The notes below the pieces were generated by a model. That model saw only the letters and a program-made list of their open reading frames with translations, ran no database searches and was not told the origin of the DNA. From the NCBI RefSeq assembly GCF_016908645.1, contig NZ_JAFBEH010000002.1, positions 41,188-105,187 of the forward strand: DNA of 64,000 bases, written 5' to 3'. Positions 48,638-57,031 of the stretch are shown here, in pieces. Each line of letters begins with the position of its first letter. Within the stretch, counting starts at the first letter, position 1. Origin of the DNA: Streptococcus loxodontisalivarius (GTDB taxonomy: Bacteria; Bacillota; Bacilli; Lactobacillales; Streptococcaceae). A program made the translations under genes and the position numbers.

Positions 48638-48739
48638 ATGAAAATAAAACTCAAAATATTTGCGAATCTTGTAGTTTTTACGGTAATAGTAATCATATTA
48701 AAATTAATGAATGAAGGAATATTTCCGTGGAAATTATGA
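48638..48739 (+). CDS. 33-residue SHP-like peptide, candidate Rgg pheromone precursor
   Basis: 33 residues: basic MKIKLK start, a hydrophobic core (FANLVVFTVIVIILKLM) and the C-terminus NEGIFPWKL. SHP pheromones of Rgg systems are short hydrophobic peptides from genes next to rgg, and several mature forms begin with Asp or Glu (such as EGIIVVVVG), so EGIFPWKL is a plausible mature peptide. The upstream AAAGGAGG is only 1 nt from the ATG, closer than ideal, which is a weakness. The gene's stop overlaps the longer frame of the next protein. Confidence 0.5.
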   Translation: MKIKLKIFANLVVFTVIVIILKLMNEGIFPWKL

Positions 48740-48783
48740 TGATATACTTTTATATTTGGTTTATTTTCTTAGGAGGTTTAAAA

Positions 48784-49065
48784 ATGAAAAAAGTGATAAA
48801 ATTTATTAAGCGAAATATATTATTGATAGCAATAGTCACTACTCTACTAGGAACTTTTGCATACAATACTGTTTCCTCAATTCAAGTAGCTACAGTTGTT
48901 AACACTAAATATGAAATTCATTTTGTTTATGGAGGACGTAAAACGACATATAGCTGGAGACAATTACAGTATCGTAACAGTTTTAGATACACAACTACTA
49001 GTGTCAGAAGGGATTATGGTATAAATCCAGGATATTTTTATACCTACTATTACACCACATACTAG
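48784..49065 (+). CDS. small secreted cationic, Tyr-rich protein, bacteriocin-like
   Basis: 93 residues from the ATG after AGGAGG; in-frame ATG 48736 would add 16 and overlaps the peptide stop. A basic N-terminus and one hydrophobic signal-like helix (about 11-30) precede a mature part of about 60 residues with many Tyr, Arg and Thr and no Cys, ending PGYFYTYYYTTY. No family is recognised. Its position after an Rgg/peptide pair and before an ABC pair suggests a secreted effector such as a bacteriocin, but this is inference. Confidence 0.65.
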   Translation: MKKVIKFIKRNILLIAIVTTLLGTFAYNTVSSIQVATVVNTKYEIHFVYGGRKTTYSWRQLQYRNSFRYTTTSVRRDYGINPGYFYTYYYTTY

Positions 49066-49098
49066 TTTTACGGTTAGTTAAATAAGGAGAGTGGTGCC

Positions 49099-50229
49099 AT
49101 GAGAATGTCTTACTTTGAATTGAAACGATTTATTAATAATCCTAAAAATAGAATCTGTTTTATCTTTATTATTCTTCTAATCTTTGGCTTGTCTTTGTTT
49201 CATCAATTAAATAATCAAAGCTCTGATAATGTAGTTTTAGATAATGTAAGAATGAATCTTCAGCAATCTCAACAAGAACTAGAAGTTTTAGAGCAAAAAG
49301 TAAAGGCGACCCCCTCAGATAGTGACTTATCCGAGAAACTAGAAGATGTAAAGACAGAAGTTGATATTATGTCTAAAGAAATCCTTGCTTTAGAAGATAA
49401 TGCTCTAGATACTTTTATAGATTTAGAGCATGAGCTTGATTTGCATCGCTTACAATTGATTAGTCAAAAAGGCTCAGAAGAGTATCAGGAAATAAAAACA
49501 AGAATTGATTACTATGATGCTGTCAAAAGCTCAGGAGGATCTCCTAGTATATCGATTAATGATACAGAGGAATCCATTTTTACGACTTTTAGTTCAATGA
49601 TATCATGGCTCTCCTCAACAACATTCTTTATTCTGTTTACTGTTCTTGTATCGGACCTAGTGAGCAGAGATTTAGAGAGTACTCAAGTCAGATTTTACCA
49701 ACTTATGGGAGGTAAAAAGGTTAGTCAGTTACTTTCTAAACTATTGGTAGCCGTTTTTGTTACATTTTTTCTTACGATTCTATGTTTTCTAGTGTTATTG
49801 CTTATTAAAGGTTTTTTAACAGGATTTGGAATATGGAATTATCCTTATTTACTTATTGAGGGCACTATTGTTCCAATTTGGAAGATAGGAGTTAAGACGG
49901 TTTACATCTTTTTGATCAGCTTGATTTTTATGACCAGCTTAGGTCAACTATTATCTCTTATTTTGAAAAAGAGTATTCTTGTAATTGGATTGATCACAGT
50001 TATTTTGACCGGCTTTATGACCCTATCTATGGAGGAATGGTTTCAACCTTTTAAGGCATTCATCCCGATTGAGTACATGGGTTACGGTCAGATAGTTAAT
50101 GACAGTAAATATCTTCCAGATAATCCAATAGTAATTGCAACTATTTATTTAGTCGGTTTGAGCATAGTATTTATGCTACTTTCTTGTTACCTTTATAAAA
50201 GATACACATATAGAAAGGTTGGGAAGTAA
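49099..50229 (+). CDS. ABC permease with large extracellular coiled coil
   Basis: 376 residues. One N-terminal helix (about 18-36), an extracellular region (about 40-165) with a coiled coil, then five to six helices (about 170-370). This is the ABC-2/lantibiotic-immunity permease layout. AAGGAG precedes the ATG. Its stop overlaps the ATPase start (TAATG). It probably exports or protects against the secreted 93-residue protein. Confidence 0.8.
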   Translation: MRMSYFELKRFINNPKNRICFIFIILLIFGLSLFHQLNNQSSDNVVLDNVRMNLQQSQQELEVLEQKVKATPSDSDLSEKLEDVKTEVDIMSKEILALEDNALDTFIDLEHELDLHRLQLISQKGSEEYQEIKTRIDYYDAVKSSGGSPSISINDTEESIFTTFSSMISWLSSTTFFILFTVLVSDLVSRDLESTQVRFYQLMGGKKVSQLLSKLLVAVFVTFFLTILCFLVLLLIKGFLTGFGIWNYPYLLIEGTIVPIWKIGVKTVYIFLISLIFMTSLGQLLSLILKKSILVIGLITVILTGFMTLSMEEWFQPFKAFIPIEYMGYGQIVNDSKYLPDNPIVIATIYLVGLSIVFMLLSCYLYKRYTYRKVGK

Positions 50230-50837
50230 TGAAAGGATTGAGGATTAAAAATATAACAAGTAGTACTTTTAATAAATTATCTTTTGACTTTCCTGCCACA
50301 GGATTGTATGGTTTAATTGGAAAAAATGGAGTAGGTAAGAGTACCCTATTTACGATTATCAACGGAGAAACTGAAATAAAGCAAAATGAAAAGTATTTAT
50401 CTGTTGGAGGTGTAGCCTATATTCCCGATTTAAATATATTTGATAAGAACTTATCTGCGAATGACTATTTAAAATTATTATCTTCTTCAGAAAGAACTAC
50501 ATTTGAAAGCTCGCTAAAGCTAATGGGAGGTTCAGATTTTTTAAGCAGAAGAATCAGTAGCTATTCTTTAGGAATGAAGGAACTCTTTGCTTTACTATAT
50601 CTATTATCTCTCCAGCGAGAAGTAGTTATTCTAGATGAATTAATTGATGGTTTAGATGAGCAGAAGAGATTTAAAGCTTACGATCTATTAAAGAAACATA
50701 GTCGTAATAAATTGATACTGCTTACTTCTCACAATTTATCGGAAGTATTTGAGAATTGCGATAGGGTCTATTTATTAAAAGAGAGCTCGTTAGTAGAAGT
50801 TGGCAGTCTGAGTGAGGCTCATTCAATAATAAATTAA
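50229..50837 (+). CDS. ABC transporter ATPase, short, with atypical signature
   Basis: 202 residues. Walker A GKNGVGKST (about 33-41), Walker B VVILDELIDGLD with the catalytic Glu, H-loop LTSHNLSE. The signature is SSYSLGMKEL, an LSGGQ variant seen in bacteriocin-immunity ATPases. Shorter than usual (no extra C-terminal domain). Fourth and last in the Rgg-linked operon. Confidence 0.85.
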   Translation: MKGLRIKNITSSTFNKLSFDFPATGLYGLIGKNGVGKSTLFTIINGETEIKQNEKYLSVGGVAYIPDLNIFDKNLSANDYLKLLSSSERTTFESSLKLMGGSDFLSRRISSYSLGMKELFALLYLLSLQREVVILDELIDGLDEQKRFKAYDLLKKHSRNKLILLTSHNLSEVFENCDRVYLLKESSLVEVGSLSEAHSIIN

Positions 50838-50841
50838 AGAA

Positions 50842-50877
50842 AAAGCTTTCAACTTTTCGTAGTTGGAAGTTTTTTTG
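50842..50877 (+). terminator. terminator of the Rgg-linked operon
   Basis: CTTTCAAC/GTTGGAAG stem with one G-U, followed by seven Ts. Confidence 0.85.
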
Positions 50878-50884
50878 CTACAAT
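50877..50884 (+). promoter_or_regulatory. vegetative -10 of cinA
   Basis: GCTACAAT (extended -10 with TGC) immediately after the terminator. Confidence 0.5.
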
Positions 50885-50895
50885 AAGAGACGAAA

Positions 50896-50903
50896 TACGA
50901 ATA
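50896..50903 (+). promoter_or_regulatory. ComX (cin/com) box of cinA-recA
   Basis: TACGAATA, an exact match to the streptococcal late-competence promoter motif, 18 nt before the cinA ATG. Confidence 0.9.
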
Positions 50904-50921
50904 GTAAGGTAGGCGAGGAAA

Positions 50922-52193
50922 ATGAAAGCTGAAATTATTGCAGTAGGAACTGAGATTCTGACAGGACAGATTGTGAACACCAATGCTCAATTTTTATCAG
51001 AAAAATTGGCTCAGTTAGGGATTGATGTTTATTTCCAGACAGCTGTTGGAGATAATGTGGATCGTTTGACAGAGGTGATTGATTTGGCATCACAGCGCTC
51101 AGACTTGATTATTCTGTGTGGTGGTTTGGGTCCGACTGAGGACGATTTAACCAAGCAGACGCTAGCAGCCTACCTTGGACGCCCTCTTATTTTTGATGAA
51201 GAGGCTAATCAAAAGCTAGACCGCTTTTTTGCCATGAGACCTGAGCACAGTCGCACGCCTAATAATGAACGTCAGGCGCAGCTGATTGAAGGCTCAATTC
51301 CATTGCAGAATATCACAGGTCTTGCTGTTGGTGGTCTTTTGGAGGCAAATGGTAGAAGTTATGTCGTTCTTCCTGGGCCTCCAAGTGAGCTTAAGCCCAT
51401 GGTAAATGAAAACTTGGTACCACTTTTGTCTCAGGATAATGCCAAGCTATATTCACGTGTTCTGCGTTTCTTTGGTATCGGTGAGAGTCAGCTGGTGACG
51501 ATTCTGGCAGATTATATTGAAGAACAGACAGATCCTACCATTGCTCCTTATGCTAAGACAGGTGAGGTGACGCTTCGCCTATCAACAAAGGCAGGAAGTC
51601 AGGAAGAGGCTGATGCTAAGCTAGATCGCTTAGAAGCTCAGCTATTGTCTGTTAAGACCTTGGATGGTCAACTGCTGGAAAATCTACACTATGGTTATGG
51701 GGATGAGAATAGTCTTGCTCAGGTTGTCTTCCAACTGCTAAAATCAAACGATAAGACAATCACAGCAGCAGAGAGTTTAACCGCAGGGCTATTTCAAGCT
51801 TCCTTGGCAGATTTTTCAGGCTCTTCACAGGTCTTTAATGGTGGTTTTGTCACCTATAGCATCGAAGAGAAATCAAAAATGTTGGGCATTCCCTTGGCAG
51901 ACTTGCAAGAGCATGGTGTGGTAAGTAGCTTTACTGCACAAAAGATGGCAGAGGGAGCTCGTTTGAAGACAGGTGCAGATATCGGTGTTTCTCTGACAGG
52001 TGTGGCTGGTCCTGGTGAATTGGAAGGTCATCCTGCTGGAACAGTTTTCATTGGACTTGCGACTGAGGAAGAGGTGACTTCGATAGAGGTTCTTATCGGA
52101 GGTCGTAGCCGCTCAGATGTTCGTTATATCAGTTGCTTACATGCTTTCAACTTAGTACGCAAAACTTTATTAAAGGGTAAACATTTGCTATAA
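50922..52193 (+). CDS. cinA: competence/damage-inducible protein CinA
   Basis: 423 residues: N-terminal molybdopterin-binding-like domain (about 1-170, [20 protein letters not shown] and [13 protein letters not shown]) and C-terminal nicotinamide-nucleotide amidase-like domain (about 260-420, [13 protein letters not shown] and GVAGPGE). In pneumococcus it localises RecA at the membrane during transformation. Under ComX control with recA. GAGG precedes the ATG. Confidence 0.97.
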   Translation: MKAEIIAVGTEILTGQIVNTNAQFLSEKLAQLGIDVYFQTAVGDNVDRLTEVIDLASQRSDLIILCGGLGPTEDDLTKQTLAAYLGRPLIFDEEANQKLDRFFAMRPEHSRTPNNERQAQLIEGSIPLQNITGLAVGGLLEANGRSYVVLPGPPSELKPMVNENLVPLLSQDNAKLYSRVLRFFGIGESQLVTILADYIEEQTDPTIAPYAKTGEVTLRLSTKAGSQEEADAKLDRLEAQLLSVKTLDGQLLENLHYGYGDENSLAQVVFQLLKSNDKTITAAESLTAGLFQASLADFSGSSQVFNGGFVTYSIEEKSKMLGIPLADLQEHGVVSSFTAQKMAEGARLKTGADIGVSLTGVAGPGELEGHPAGTVFIGLATEEEVTSIEVLIGGRSRSDVRYISCLHAFNLVRKTLLKGKHLL

Positions 52194-52194
52194 T
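52187..52194 (+). promoter_or_regulatory. recA promoter overlapping the cinA stop
   Basis: GCTATAAT (TGC extended -10), with cinA's TAA inside the -10; gives recA a competence-independent transcript. Confidence 0.65.
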
Positions 52195-52229
52195 AAGTGG
52201 GATGTATCTCTAACTAGAAAGGGAGAAAA

Positions 52230-53372
52230 ATGGCAAAAAAAACAAAGAAAACAGAAGAAATTTCTAAAAAATTTGGTGATGAGCGCCGTAAGGCTCTCGA
52301 TGACGCTCTTAAAAATATTGAAAAGGACTTTGGTAAAGGTGCCGTTATGCGTCTTGGCGAACGTGCAGAGCAAAAAGTTCAAGTCATGAGTTCAGGCTCT
52401 CTAGCACTTGATATTGCTCTTGGTGCGGGTGGTTATCCTAAAGGTCGTATTATCGAAATCTACGGACCAGAGTCATCAGGTAAGACAACAGTTGCCCTCC
52501 ATGCCGTAGCTCAAGCTCAAAAAGAAGGTGGGATTGCTGCCTTTATCGATGCTGAGCATGCTCTTGACCCAGCCTATGCTGCAGCTCTTGGTGTTAATAT
52601 TGATGAGTTGCTCTTGTCACAACCTGACTCAGGTGAACAAGGTCTTGAAATTGCAGGGAAATTGATTGACTCAGGTGCGGTTGATTTGGTCGTTGTCGAT
52701 TCAGTTGCTGCCCTTGTACCTCGTGCTGAAATTGATGGTGACATCGGTGATAGCCACGTTGGTTTGCAAGCTCGTATGATGAGTCAAGCCATGCGTAAAC
52801 TTTCAGCCTCTATCAATAAAACTAAAACAATTGCTATCTTTATCAACCAGTTGCGTGAAAAAGTTGGGGTTATGTTTGGTAACCCTGAAACAACTCCTGG
52901 TGGACGTGCTCTTAAATTCTACGCCTCAGTTCGTCTAGATGTTCGTGGTAATACACAAATCAAGGGTACTGGTGATCAAAAGGATCAGAATGTCGGTAAG
53001 GAAACTAAGATTAAGGTTGTTAAAAACAAGGTAGCTCCGCCATTTAAAGAAGCCTTTGTGGAAATCATGTATGGTGAAGGTATCTCACGTACGGGTGAGC
53101 TAGTTAAAATTGCCACAGACCTTGATATCGTGCAAAAAGCAGGTGCTTGGTATTCTTACAATGGTGAGAAGATTGGTCAAGGTTCTGAAAATGCTAAGAA
53201 ATTCTTGGCAGATAACCCAGCAATCTTTGAAGAAATCGATCACAAGGTACGTGTGAAATTTGGTTTGATTGAAGCTGATGAAGAGACTGAAGAAGTTTCA
53301 GCTGAAGAAATTATCGAAACAAGCGATGACTTGGTTCTCGATCTTGATAATGGAATCGAAATCGAAGAATAA
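52230..53372 (+). CDS. recA: recombinase RecA
   Basis: 380 residues. Walker [10 protein letters not shown] (about 75), the conserved MAW-like [17 protein letters not shown]1/L2 loops with [20 protein letters not shown], then an acidic C-terminal tail (about 350-380). Essential for recombination, repair and transformation. AAAGGGAG precedes the ATG. Co-transcribed with cinA in competence. Confidence 0.98.
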   Translation: MAKKTKKTEEISKKFGDERRKALDDALKNIEKDFGKGAVMRLGERAEQKVQVMSSGSLALDIALGAGGYPKGRIIEIYGPESSGKTTVALHAVAQAQKEGGIAAFIDAEHALDPAYAAALGVNIDELLLSQPDSGEQGLEIAGKLIDSGAVDLVVVDSVAALVPRAEIDGDIGDSHVGLQARMMSQAMRKLSASINKTKTIAIFINQLREKVGVMFGNPETTPGGRALKFYASVRLDVRGNTQIKGTGDQKDQNVGKETKIKVVKNKVAPPFKEAFVEIMYGEGISRTGELVKIATDLDIVQKAGAWYSYNGEKIGQGSENAKKFLADNPAIFEEIDHKVRVKFGLIEADEETEEVSAEEIIETSDDLVLDLDNGIEIEE

Positions 53373-53439
53373 GCTCTCTTTAACCAAGACAAATGGTCAA
53401 AAAGAGTTATTTTTGATAAAAAGTCAACTAAAAAACGTA

Positions 53440-53465
53440 AAATAGGTCCAAAGACCTATTTTTTC
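53440..53465 (+). terminator. recA terminator
   Basis: AAATAGGTC-caaa-GACCTATTT with Ts. Confidence 0.9.
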
Positions 53466-53478
53466 ATGGACCATATCG

Positions 53479-53487
53479 TGTTATACT
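53479..53487 (+). promoter_or_regulatory. spx promoter (extended -10)
   Basis: TGTTATACT, 33 bp before the spx ATG. Confidence 0.6.
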
Positions 53488-53520
53488 ATAACTATCATGG
53501 GATAGAAAGTGAGAATGAAC

Positions 53521-53919
53521 ATGATTAAGATTTATACGATTTCAAGTTGTACGAGCTGTAAAAAAGCGAAAACTTGGCTAAATGCTCATCAACTCCCTTA
53601 CAAAGAACAGAATCTAGCAAAAGAACCTTTAACAAAAGAAGAAATTTTAGCAATTTTATCAAAAACAGAGAATGGTATCGAAAGTATTGTCTCTTCAAAA
53701 AATCGTTACGCTAAAGCTCTCAACTGTGACATTGAAGAGTTGAGCTTGAGTGAGATGATTGATTTGATTCAGGACAATCCCCGTATTCTTAAGAGTCCAA
53801 TTTTGATCGATGACAAACGTCTCCAGGTTGGTTACAAAGAAGATGATATTCGTGCCTTCTTGCCACGCTCAATTCGTAGCGTTGAAAATACTGAGGCTCG
53901 TCTTCGCGCAGCCTTGTAA
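53521..53919 (+). CDS. spx: Spx/ArsC family redox regulator
   Basis: 132 residues from MIKIYTISSC; GTG 53509 and ATG 53515 are less likely. Thioredoxin-like ArsC fold with redox CTSC (Cys10, Cys13) and the RPRSI-like loop (FLPRSIRS). Spx binds RNA polymerase alpha to control oxidative and envelope stress genes. The streptococcal paralogue next to recA is the second Spx (SpxB in S. mutans by position). Lacks a clear ribosome site other than GAAAGTGAG. Confidence 0.93.
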   Translation: MIKIYTISSCTSCKKAKTWLNAHQLPYKEQNLAKEPLTKEEILAILSKTENGIESIVSSKNRYAKALNCDIEELSLSEMIDLIQDNPRILKSPILIDDKRLQVGYKEDDIRAFLPRSIRSVENTEARLRAAL

Positions 53920-53930
53920 TTTCTAAATGA

Positions 53931-53962
53931 TAGGAGTCAGACCAGAAGTCTGATTCCTTATT
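53931..53962 (+). terminator. spx terminator
   Basis: AGGAGTCAGAC-cagaa-GTCTGATTCCT with one G-U, then T-rich. Confidence 0.88.
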
Positions 53963-53988
53963 TTTATGCCTAGGTGAACCTCTTTAAT

Positions 53989-54017
53989 TTGTGGAAAAAT
54001 AGGATTTCTGATATAAT
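53989..54017 (+). promoter_or_regulatory. ireB-ruvX promoter
   Basis: TTGTGG, 17-bp spacer, TATAAT. Confidence 0.75.
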
Positions 54018-54061
54018 ATTGTGATAGTAAATCATGATTTTAGTAGAAAGAAGGTGTAAGC

Positions 54062-54331
54062 ATGGGATTTACAGATGAAACAGTAAGGTTCAACCTTGAT
54101 GACAGTAATAAACAAGAGATTAGTGATACATTGACTAATGTCTATCATTCTCTTGATGAAAAAGGCTATAACCCAATCAATCAAATCGTAGGCTACGTGT
54201 TAAGTGGTGACCCTGCTTATGTGCCTCGTTACAATGATGCGCGTAACCAAATTCGCAAATATGAACGCGACGAGATTGTTGAAGAACTCGTCCGTTACTA
54301 CCTACAAGGAAATGGAATTGACGTCAAATGA
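54062..54331 (+). CDS. ireB: IreB family regulatory phosphoprotein
   Basis: 89 residues, [20 protein letters not shown] then [20 protein letters not shown], the DUF965/IreB pattern. In Enterococcus IreB is phosphorylated on Thr by the PASTA kinase IreK and affects cephalosporin resistance; the N-terminal Thr residues are kept here. Overlaps ruvX by 4 nt. A divergent paralogue sits at 59255. Confidence 0.93.
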   Translation: MGFTDETVRFNLDDSNKQEISDTLTNVYHSLDEKGYNPINQIVGYVLSGDPAYVPRYNDARNQIRKYERDEIVEELVRYYLQGNGIDVK

Positions 54332-54747
54332 GAGTAATGGGATTAGATGTCGGTTCAAAAACCGTAGGTGTTGCAATCAGTGACCCGCTTGGTTTCACAG
54401 CACAGGGTGTTGAGATTATCAAGATTAACGAGGAAGCTGAAGAATTTGGTTTTGAGCGTTTGGCTGAGCTGGTTAAGGAGTACAAGGTTGACAAGTTTGT
54501 CCTTGGACTTCCTAAGAATATGAATAATACAGAAGGTCCTCGTGTTGAGGCAAGCAAGGCTTATGGTGATAAGATTGCAGAACTCTTCGGACTTCCTGTT
54601 GATTATCAGGATGAGCGTTTGACGACTGTTCAAGCAGAGCGTATGTTGGTTGAGCAGGCAGATGTCAGCCGTGGTAAGCGTAAAAAGGTTATCGACAAGT
54701 TGGCTGCGCAGCTTATTTTACAAAACTATCTAGATAGAATGTTTTAA
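54328..54747 (+). CDS. ruvX: Holliday junction resolvase RuvX (YqgF)
   Basis: 139 residues: RNase H-like fold with [29 protein letters not shown], and [13 protein letters not shown]. Implicated in 16S rRNA or Holliday junction processing. ATGA overlap with ireB and common terminator after the next gene. Confidence 0.95.
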   Translation: MRVMGLDVGSKTVGVAISDPLGFTAQGVEIIKINEEAEEFGFERLAELVKEYKVDKFVLGLPKNMNNTEGPRVEASKAYGDKIAELFGLPVDYQDERLTTVQAERMLVEQADVSRGKRKKVIDKLAAQLILQNYLDRMF

Positions 54748-54793
54748 GAAAAATCACTTACACTAGTGATAAACGATATTAAGGAGACATAAA

Positions 54794-55099
54794 ATGGCAC
54801 ACAATCACGAACACGATCACGAAGCAGAAGTTATTACATTGGTAGACGAGCAAGGAAATGAAACACTTTTCGAAATCCTTTTGACTATCGATGGTAAAGA
54901 AGAATTTGGTAAAAACTATGTTCTTTTGGTACCAGCAGGTGCTCAAGAAGATGACAATGGTGAAATCGAAATTCAAGCCTACTCATTTACTGAAAATGAA
55001 GATGGTACAGAAGGCGACCTTCAACCAATCCCTGAAGATTCAGATGTTGAATGGGATATGATCGAAGAAGTCTTCAACAGCTTCCTTGACGAAGAATAA
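54794..55099 (+). CDS. DUF1292 protein
   Basis: 101 residues, strongly acidic. The N-terminal His/Glu-rich stretch ([11 protein letters not shown]) and [20 protein letters not shown] match the streptococcal YrzB/DUF1292 family. Function unknown. AAGGAG precedes the ATG. Same unit as ireB-ruvX, the common Firmicute order. Confidence 0.92.
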   Translation: MAHNHEHDHEAEVITLVDEQGNETLFEILLTIDGKEEFGKNYVLLVPAGAQEDDNGEIEIQAYSFTENEDGTEGDLQPIPEDSDVEWDMIEEVFNSFLDEE

Positions 55100-55104
55100 G
55101 AAAT

Positions 55105-55138
55105 AATCAACCTGGGTTTTATCAGGTTGATTTTTTTT
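55105..55138 (+). terminator. terminator after the DUF1292 gene
   Basis: AATCAACCTG/CAGGTTGATT with eight Ts. Confidence 0.92.
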
Positions 55139-55165
55139 CGAATTATTCATAAGAGGAGGTATCTT

Positions 55166-55294
55166 ATGAATAAAAAAACGAAGCTCTCTAATAAGGAAGC
55201 AGAGGCTCTTCAAGTTTATCAGAGCAAGAAGCTCCATCATTTTAGGGAAATTTTGGCTTATTGTGCTATCCTTGAAAAATTGACTAAACTGTAG
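55166..55294 (+). CDS. small hypothetical protein, 42 residues
   Basis: 42 residues, MNKKTKLSNKEAEALQVYQS and a helical KKLHHFREILAYCAILEKLT tail. AGAGGAGG lies 7 nt before the ATG, a strong ribosome site, and a T-rich terminator stands upstream. Lys/Glu-rich, predicted helical, no signal or membrane segment. No family recognised. Not listed as a long reading frame but well supported as a gene by its start. Confidence 0.6.
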   Translation: MNKKTKLSNKEAEALQVYQSKKLHHFREILAYCAILEKLTKL

Positions 55295-55336
55295 TTTTTG
55301 ATATACTGGAAGTAATATAATTCAAGGAGTATTGAA

Positions 55337-56938
55337 GTGAACGATATGACATCAGATTTTTCAACTGATACACAGCAGACGAGTTACAGCCGTTCTCAAA
55401 AGGTGACTGCAACTAAGCCAGAACAGACAGAAGGTAAACCGGAGCGTCCTCTTGTTAAAACACCTAAGGCTAAGGGCTGGCACCGTCTTCTGATTGTAAT
55501 TCTCAGCCTGCTTGTGACAGGTCTGTCAGTTGCTGTACCTGCTTTTTCAGATTTTGCAAATAGCGTACAGTCTCAGCACCTTTACACAGGATTGATGTTT
55601 TCTAGAGGACAACTTCCTTATACAGATATTTTTGCGACGGGTGGTTTCCTTTACTATGCCTTGATTGCTTTGAGTTACCATATGAAGTCAACAGCTTGGC
55701 TGCTCATTGTGGAATTTTTAGCTTTCTATATTTCAGGGATTTATCTCTATCGTATCGTTGCTTACTTTACAAATAAGGCTCAATTCGCTTCTGGTGCTAG
55801 TGTTATCTTCTATCTGGCTAATCTTTCGCTTGGTTTTGGTGGAATGTATCCTATTCAGTTTGCTATGCCATTCGTTTTGATTGCCCTTTGGTTTTTGGTT
55901 AAGTATTTTGCTGAGAAGACAACGGATGAAGCCTTTATTCTCTATGGTTTCACAGGTGCTCTAGCTATCCTGTTTGATGCTCGTACCTTGATTTTCTGGA
56001 TTGTTTCATTTTTGGCAATTATTATCTACAATATTGGACAAAAACATTTTATGAGAGGATTTTATCAGGTTCTCTGTCTTGTTTTTGGTTCCATTTTAGT
56101 AATCTACTTTACAGGCTATTTTGTCTTCAATCTACAGATGACATCTGATTATTTGGCAGATACCCTAACCTACTATTTGACGAATCTGCCTTTGATGCGA
56201 GATAATATCTATCTTTCAATTGCCTTTCAGATTGCTCTCTTCCTTTGTTCTGGGCTGCTTGTCGGCTTTGTTATGTACTTTAAGCATATCAGAAGTCAGG
56301 CAACAGATAAGTTGGTGAAAACAGTCATATTTGCAACAGCCTTGATTTATGCCTTGTATGCTATCTTCTCGCAGTCATTCAGTACCTACTTGTTGCTCTA
56401 CCTCTTGCCATTTGCCCTCAGTCTTGTAGCCTTGGGAATCAACGATGACCATGATCTGTCATTGACACGTACCTCACATCGTCGTGTAAGACCAGTTGGA
56501 CTCCAGACTAAGTTCCTTACATTTTTTGTGACTGCTAGCTTCTTCCTACCAGTTGCAGCCTTTGCTTATGGTATTGGTGCACCGCTGGTATCCTATGTTG
56601 CTAACCTTTCGGTAAATGCAGAGCGCAGCACTTTGGCTGACTATATTAGCAAGGAAAATAGCACATCTGGAACAATTTATGTTTGGGATAGCTCGGCTAA
56701 GATTTACATTCAGAGCAAATCACAATCTGCTTCAAAATTTGTTCTTCCAGTAAACGATACGGCAAATAGTAGCAATTATTCAGATTTGCAGGATCAATTG
56801 ATTCAGGATTCAGCAAGTTATATCATCGTAAATAATGCGCAATCATTACCATCGTCTGTTAAAGATAATTTGAAAAATAATTATGAGACAGTCTCAGTGG
56901 ATAATGTCTCTCACTTCACTGTTTATCAGAAAAAATAG
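55337..56938 (+). CDS. polytopic membrane protein, GT-C-like
   Basis: 533 residues, GTG start 7 nt after AAGGAG. A disordered N-terminal tail (about 1-45) precedes about 11 helices (about 48-420) and an extracellular C-terminal domain (about 425-533). The first outside loop has FSRGQLPYTDIFATGGFLYY, with an acidic residue in the (Y)xDxFxxxG motif seen in GT-C glycosyltransferases. Possible lipid-linked sugar transferase for wall or surface glycans. Function not proven. Confidence 0.65.
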   Translation: MNDMTSDFSTDTQQTSYSRSQKVTATKPEQTEGKPERPLVKTPKAKGWHRLLIVILSLLVTGLSVAVPAFSDFANSVQSQHLYTGLMFSRGQLPYTDIFATGGFLYYALIALSYHMKSTAWLLIVEFLAFYISGIYLYRIVAYFTNKAQFASGASVIFYLANLSLGFGGMYPIQFAMPFVLIALWFLVKYFAEKTTDEAFILYGFTGALAILFDARTLIFWIVSFLAIIIYNIGQKHFMRGFYQVLCLVFGSILVIYFTGYFVFNLQMTSDYLADTLTYYLTNLPLMRDNIYLSIAFQIALFLCSGLLVGFVMYFKHIRSQATDKLVKTVIFATALIYALYAIFSQSFSTYLLLYLLPFALSLVALGINDDHDLSLTRTSHRRVRPVGLQTKFLTFFVTASFFLPVAAFAYGIGAPLVSYVANLSVNAERSTLADYISKENSTSGTIYVWDSSAKIYIQSKSQSASKFVLPVNDTANSSNYSDLQDQLIQDSASYIIVNNAQSLPSSVKDNLKNNYETVSVDNVSHFTVYQKK

Positions 56939-56942
56939 ATAA

Positions 56943-56958
56943 AATCAATATATTGTGG
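56943..56958. promoter_or_regulatory. NrdR box 1
   Basis: Contains CAATATATTG at 56946-56955, matching the CwAtATaTwG core of the NrdR box. Confidence 0.8.
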
Positions 56959-56998
56959 TAGAAAATAAATCATACCACAATATATTGATTTTTTTTTG
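56944..56998 (+). terminator. terminator formed by the two NrdR boxes
   Basis: AATCAATATATTGTGGTA and its exact complement (56973-56990) are arms of one hairpin of 18-19 bp, followed by Ts; it closes the GT-C-like gene. Confidence 0.75.
56975..56990. promoter_or_regulatory. NrdR box 2
   Basis: CAATATATTG at 56978-56987, 32 bp centre to centre from box 1. Overlaps the nrdD -35. Confidence 0.8.
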
Positions 56999-57013
56999 AC
57001 CTTGTACTATAAT
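56985..57013 (+). promoter_or_regulatory. nrdD promoter
   Basis: TTGATT (56985-56990), 17-bp spacer, TATAAT (57008-57013). Confidence 0.75.
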
Positions 57014-57031
57014 GGATGGCGAGGTGATGAA

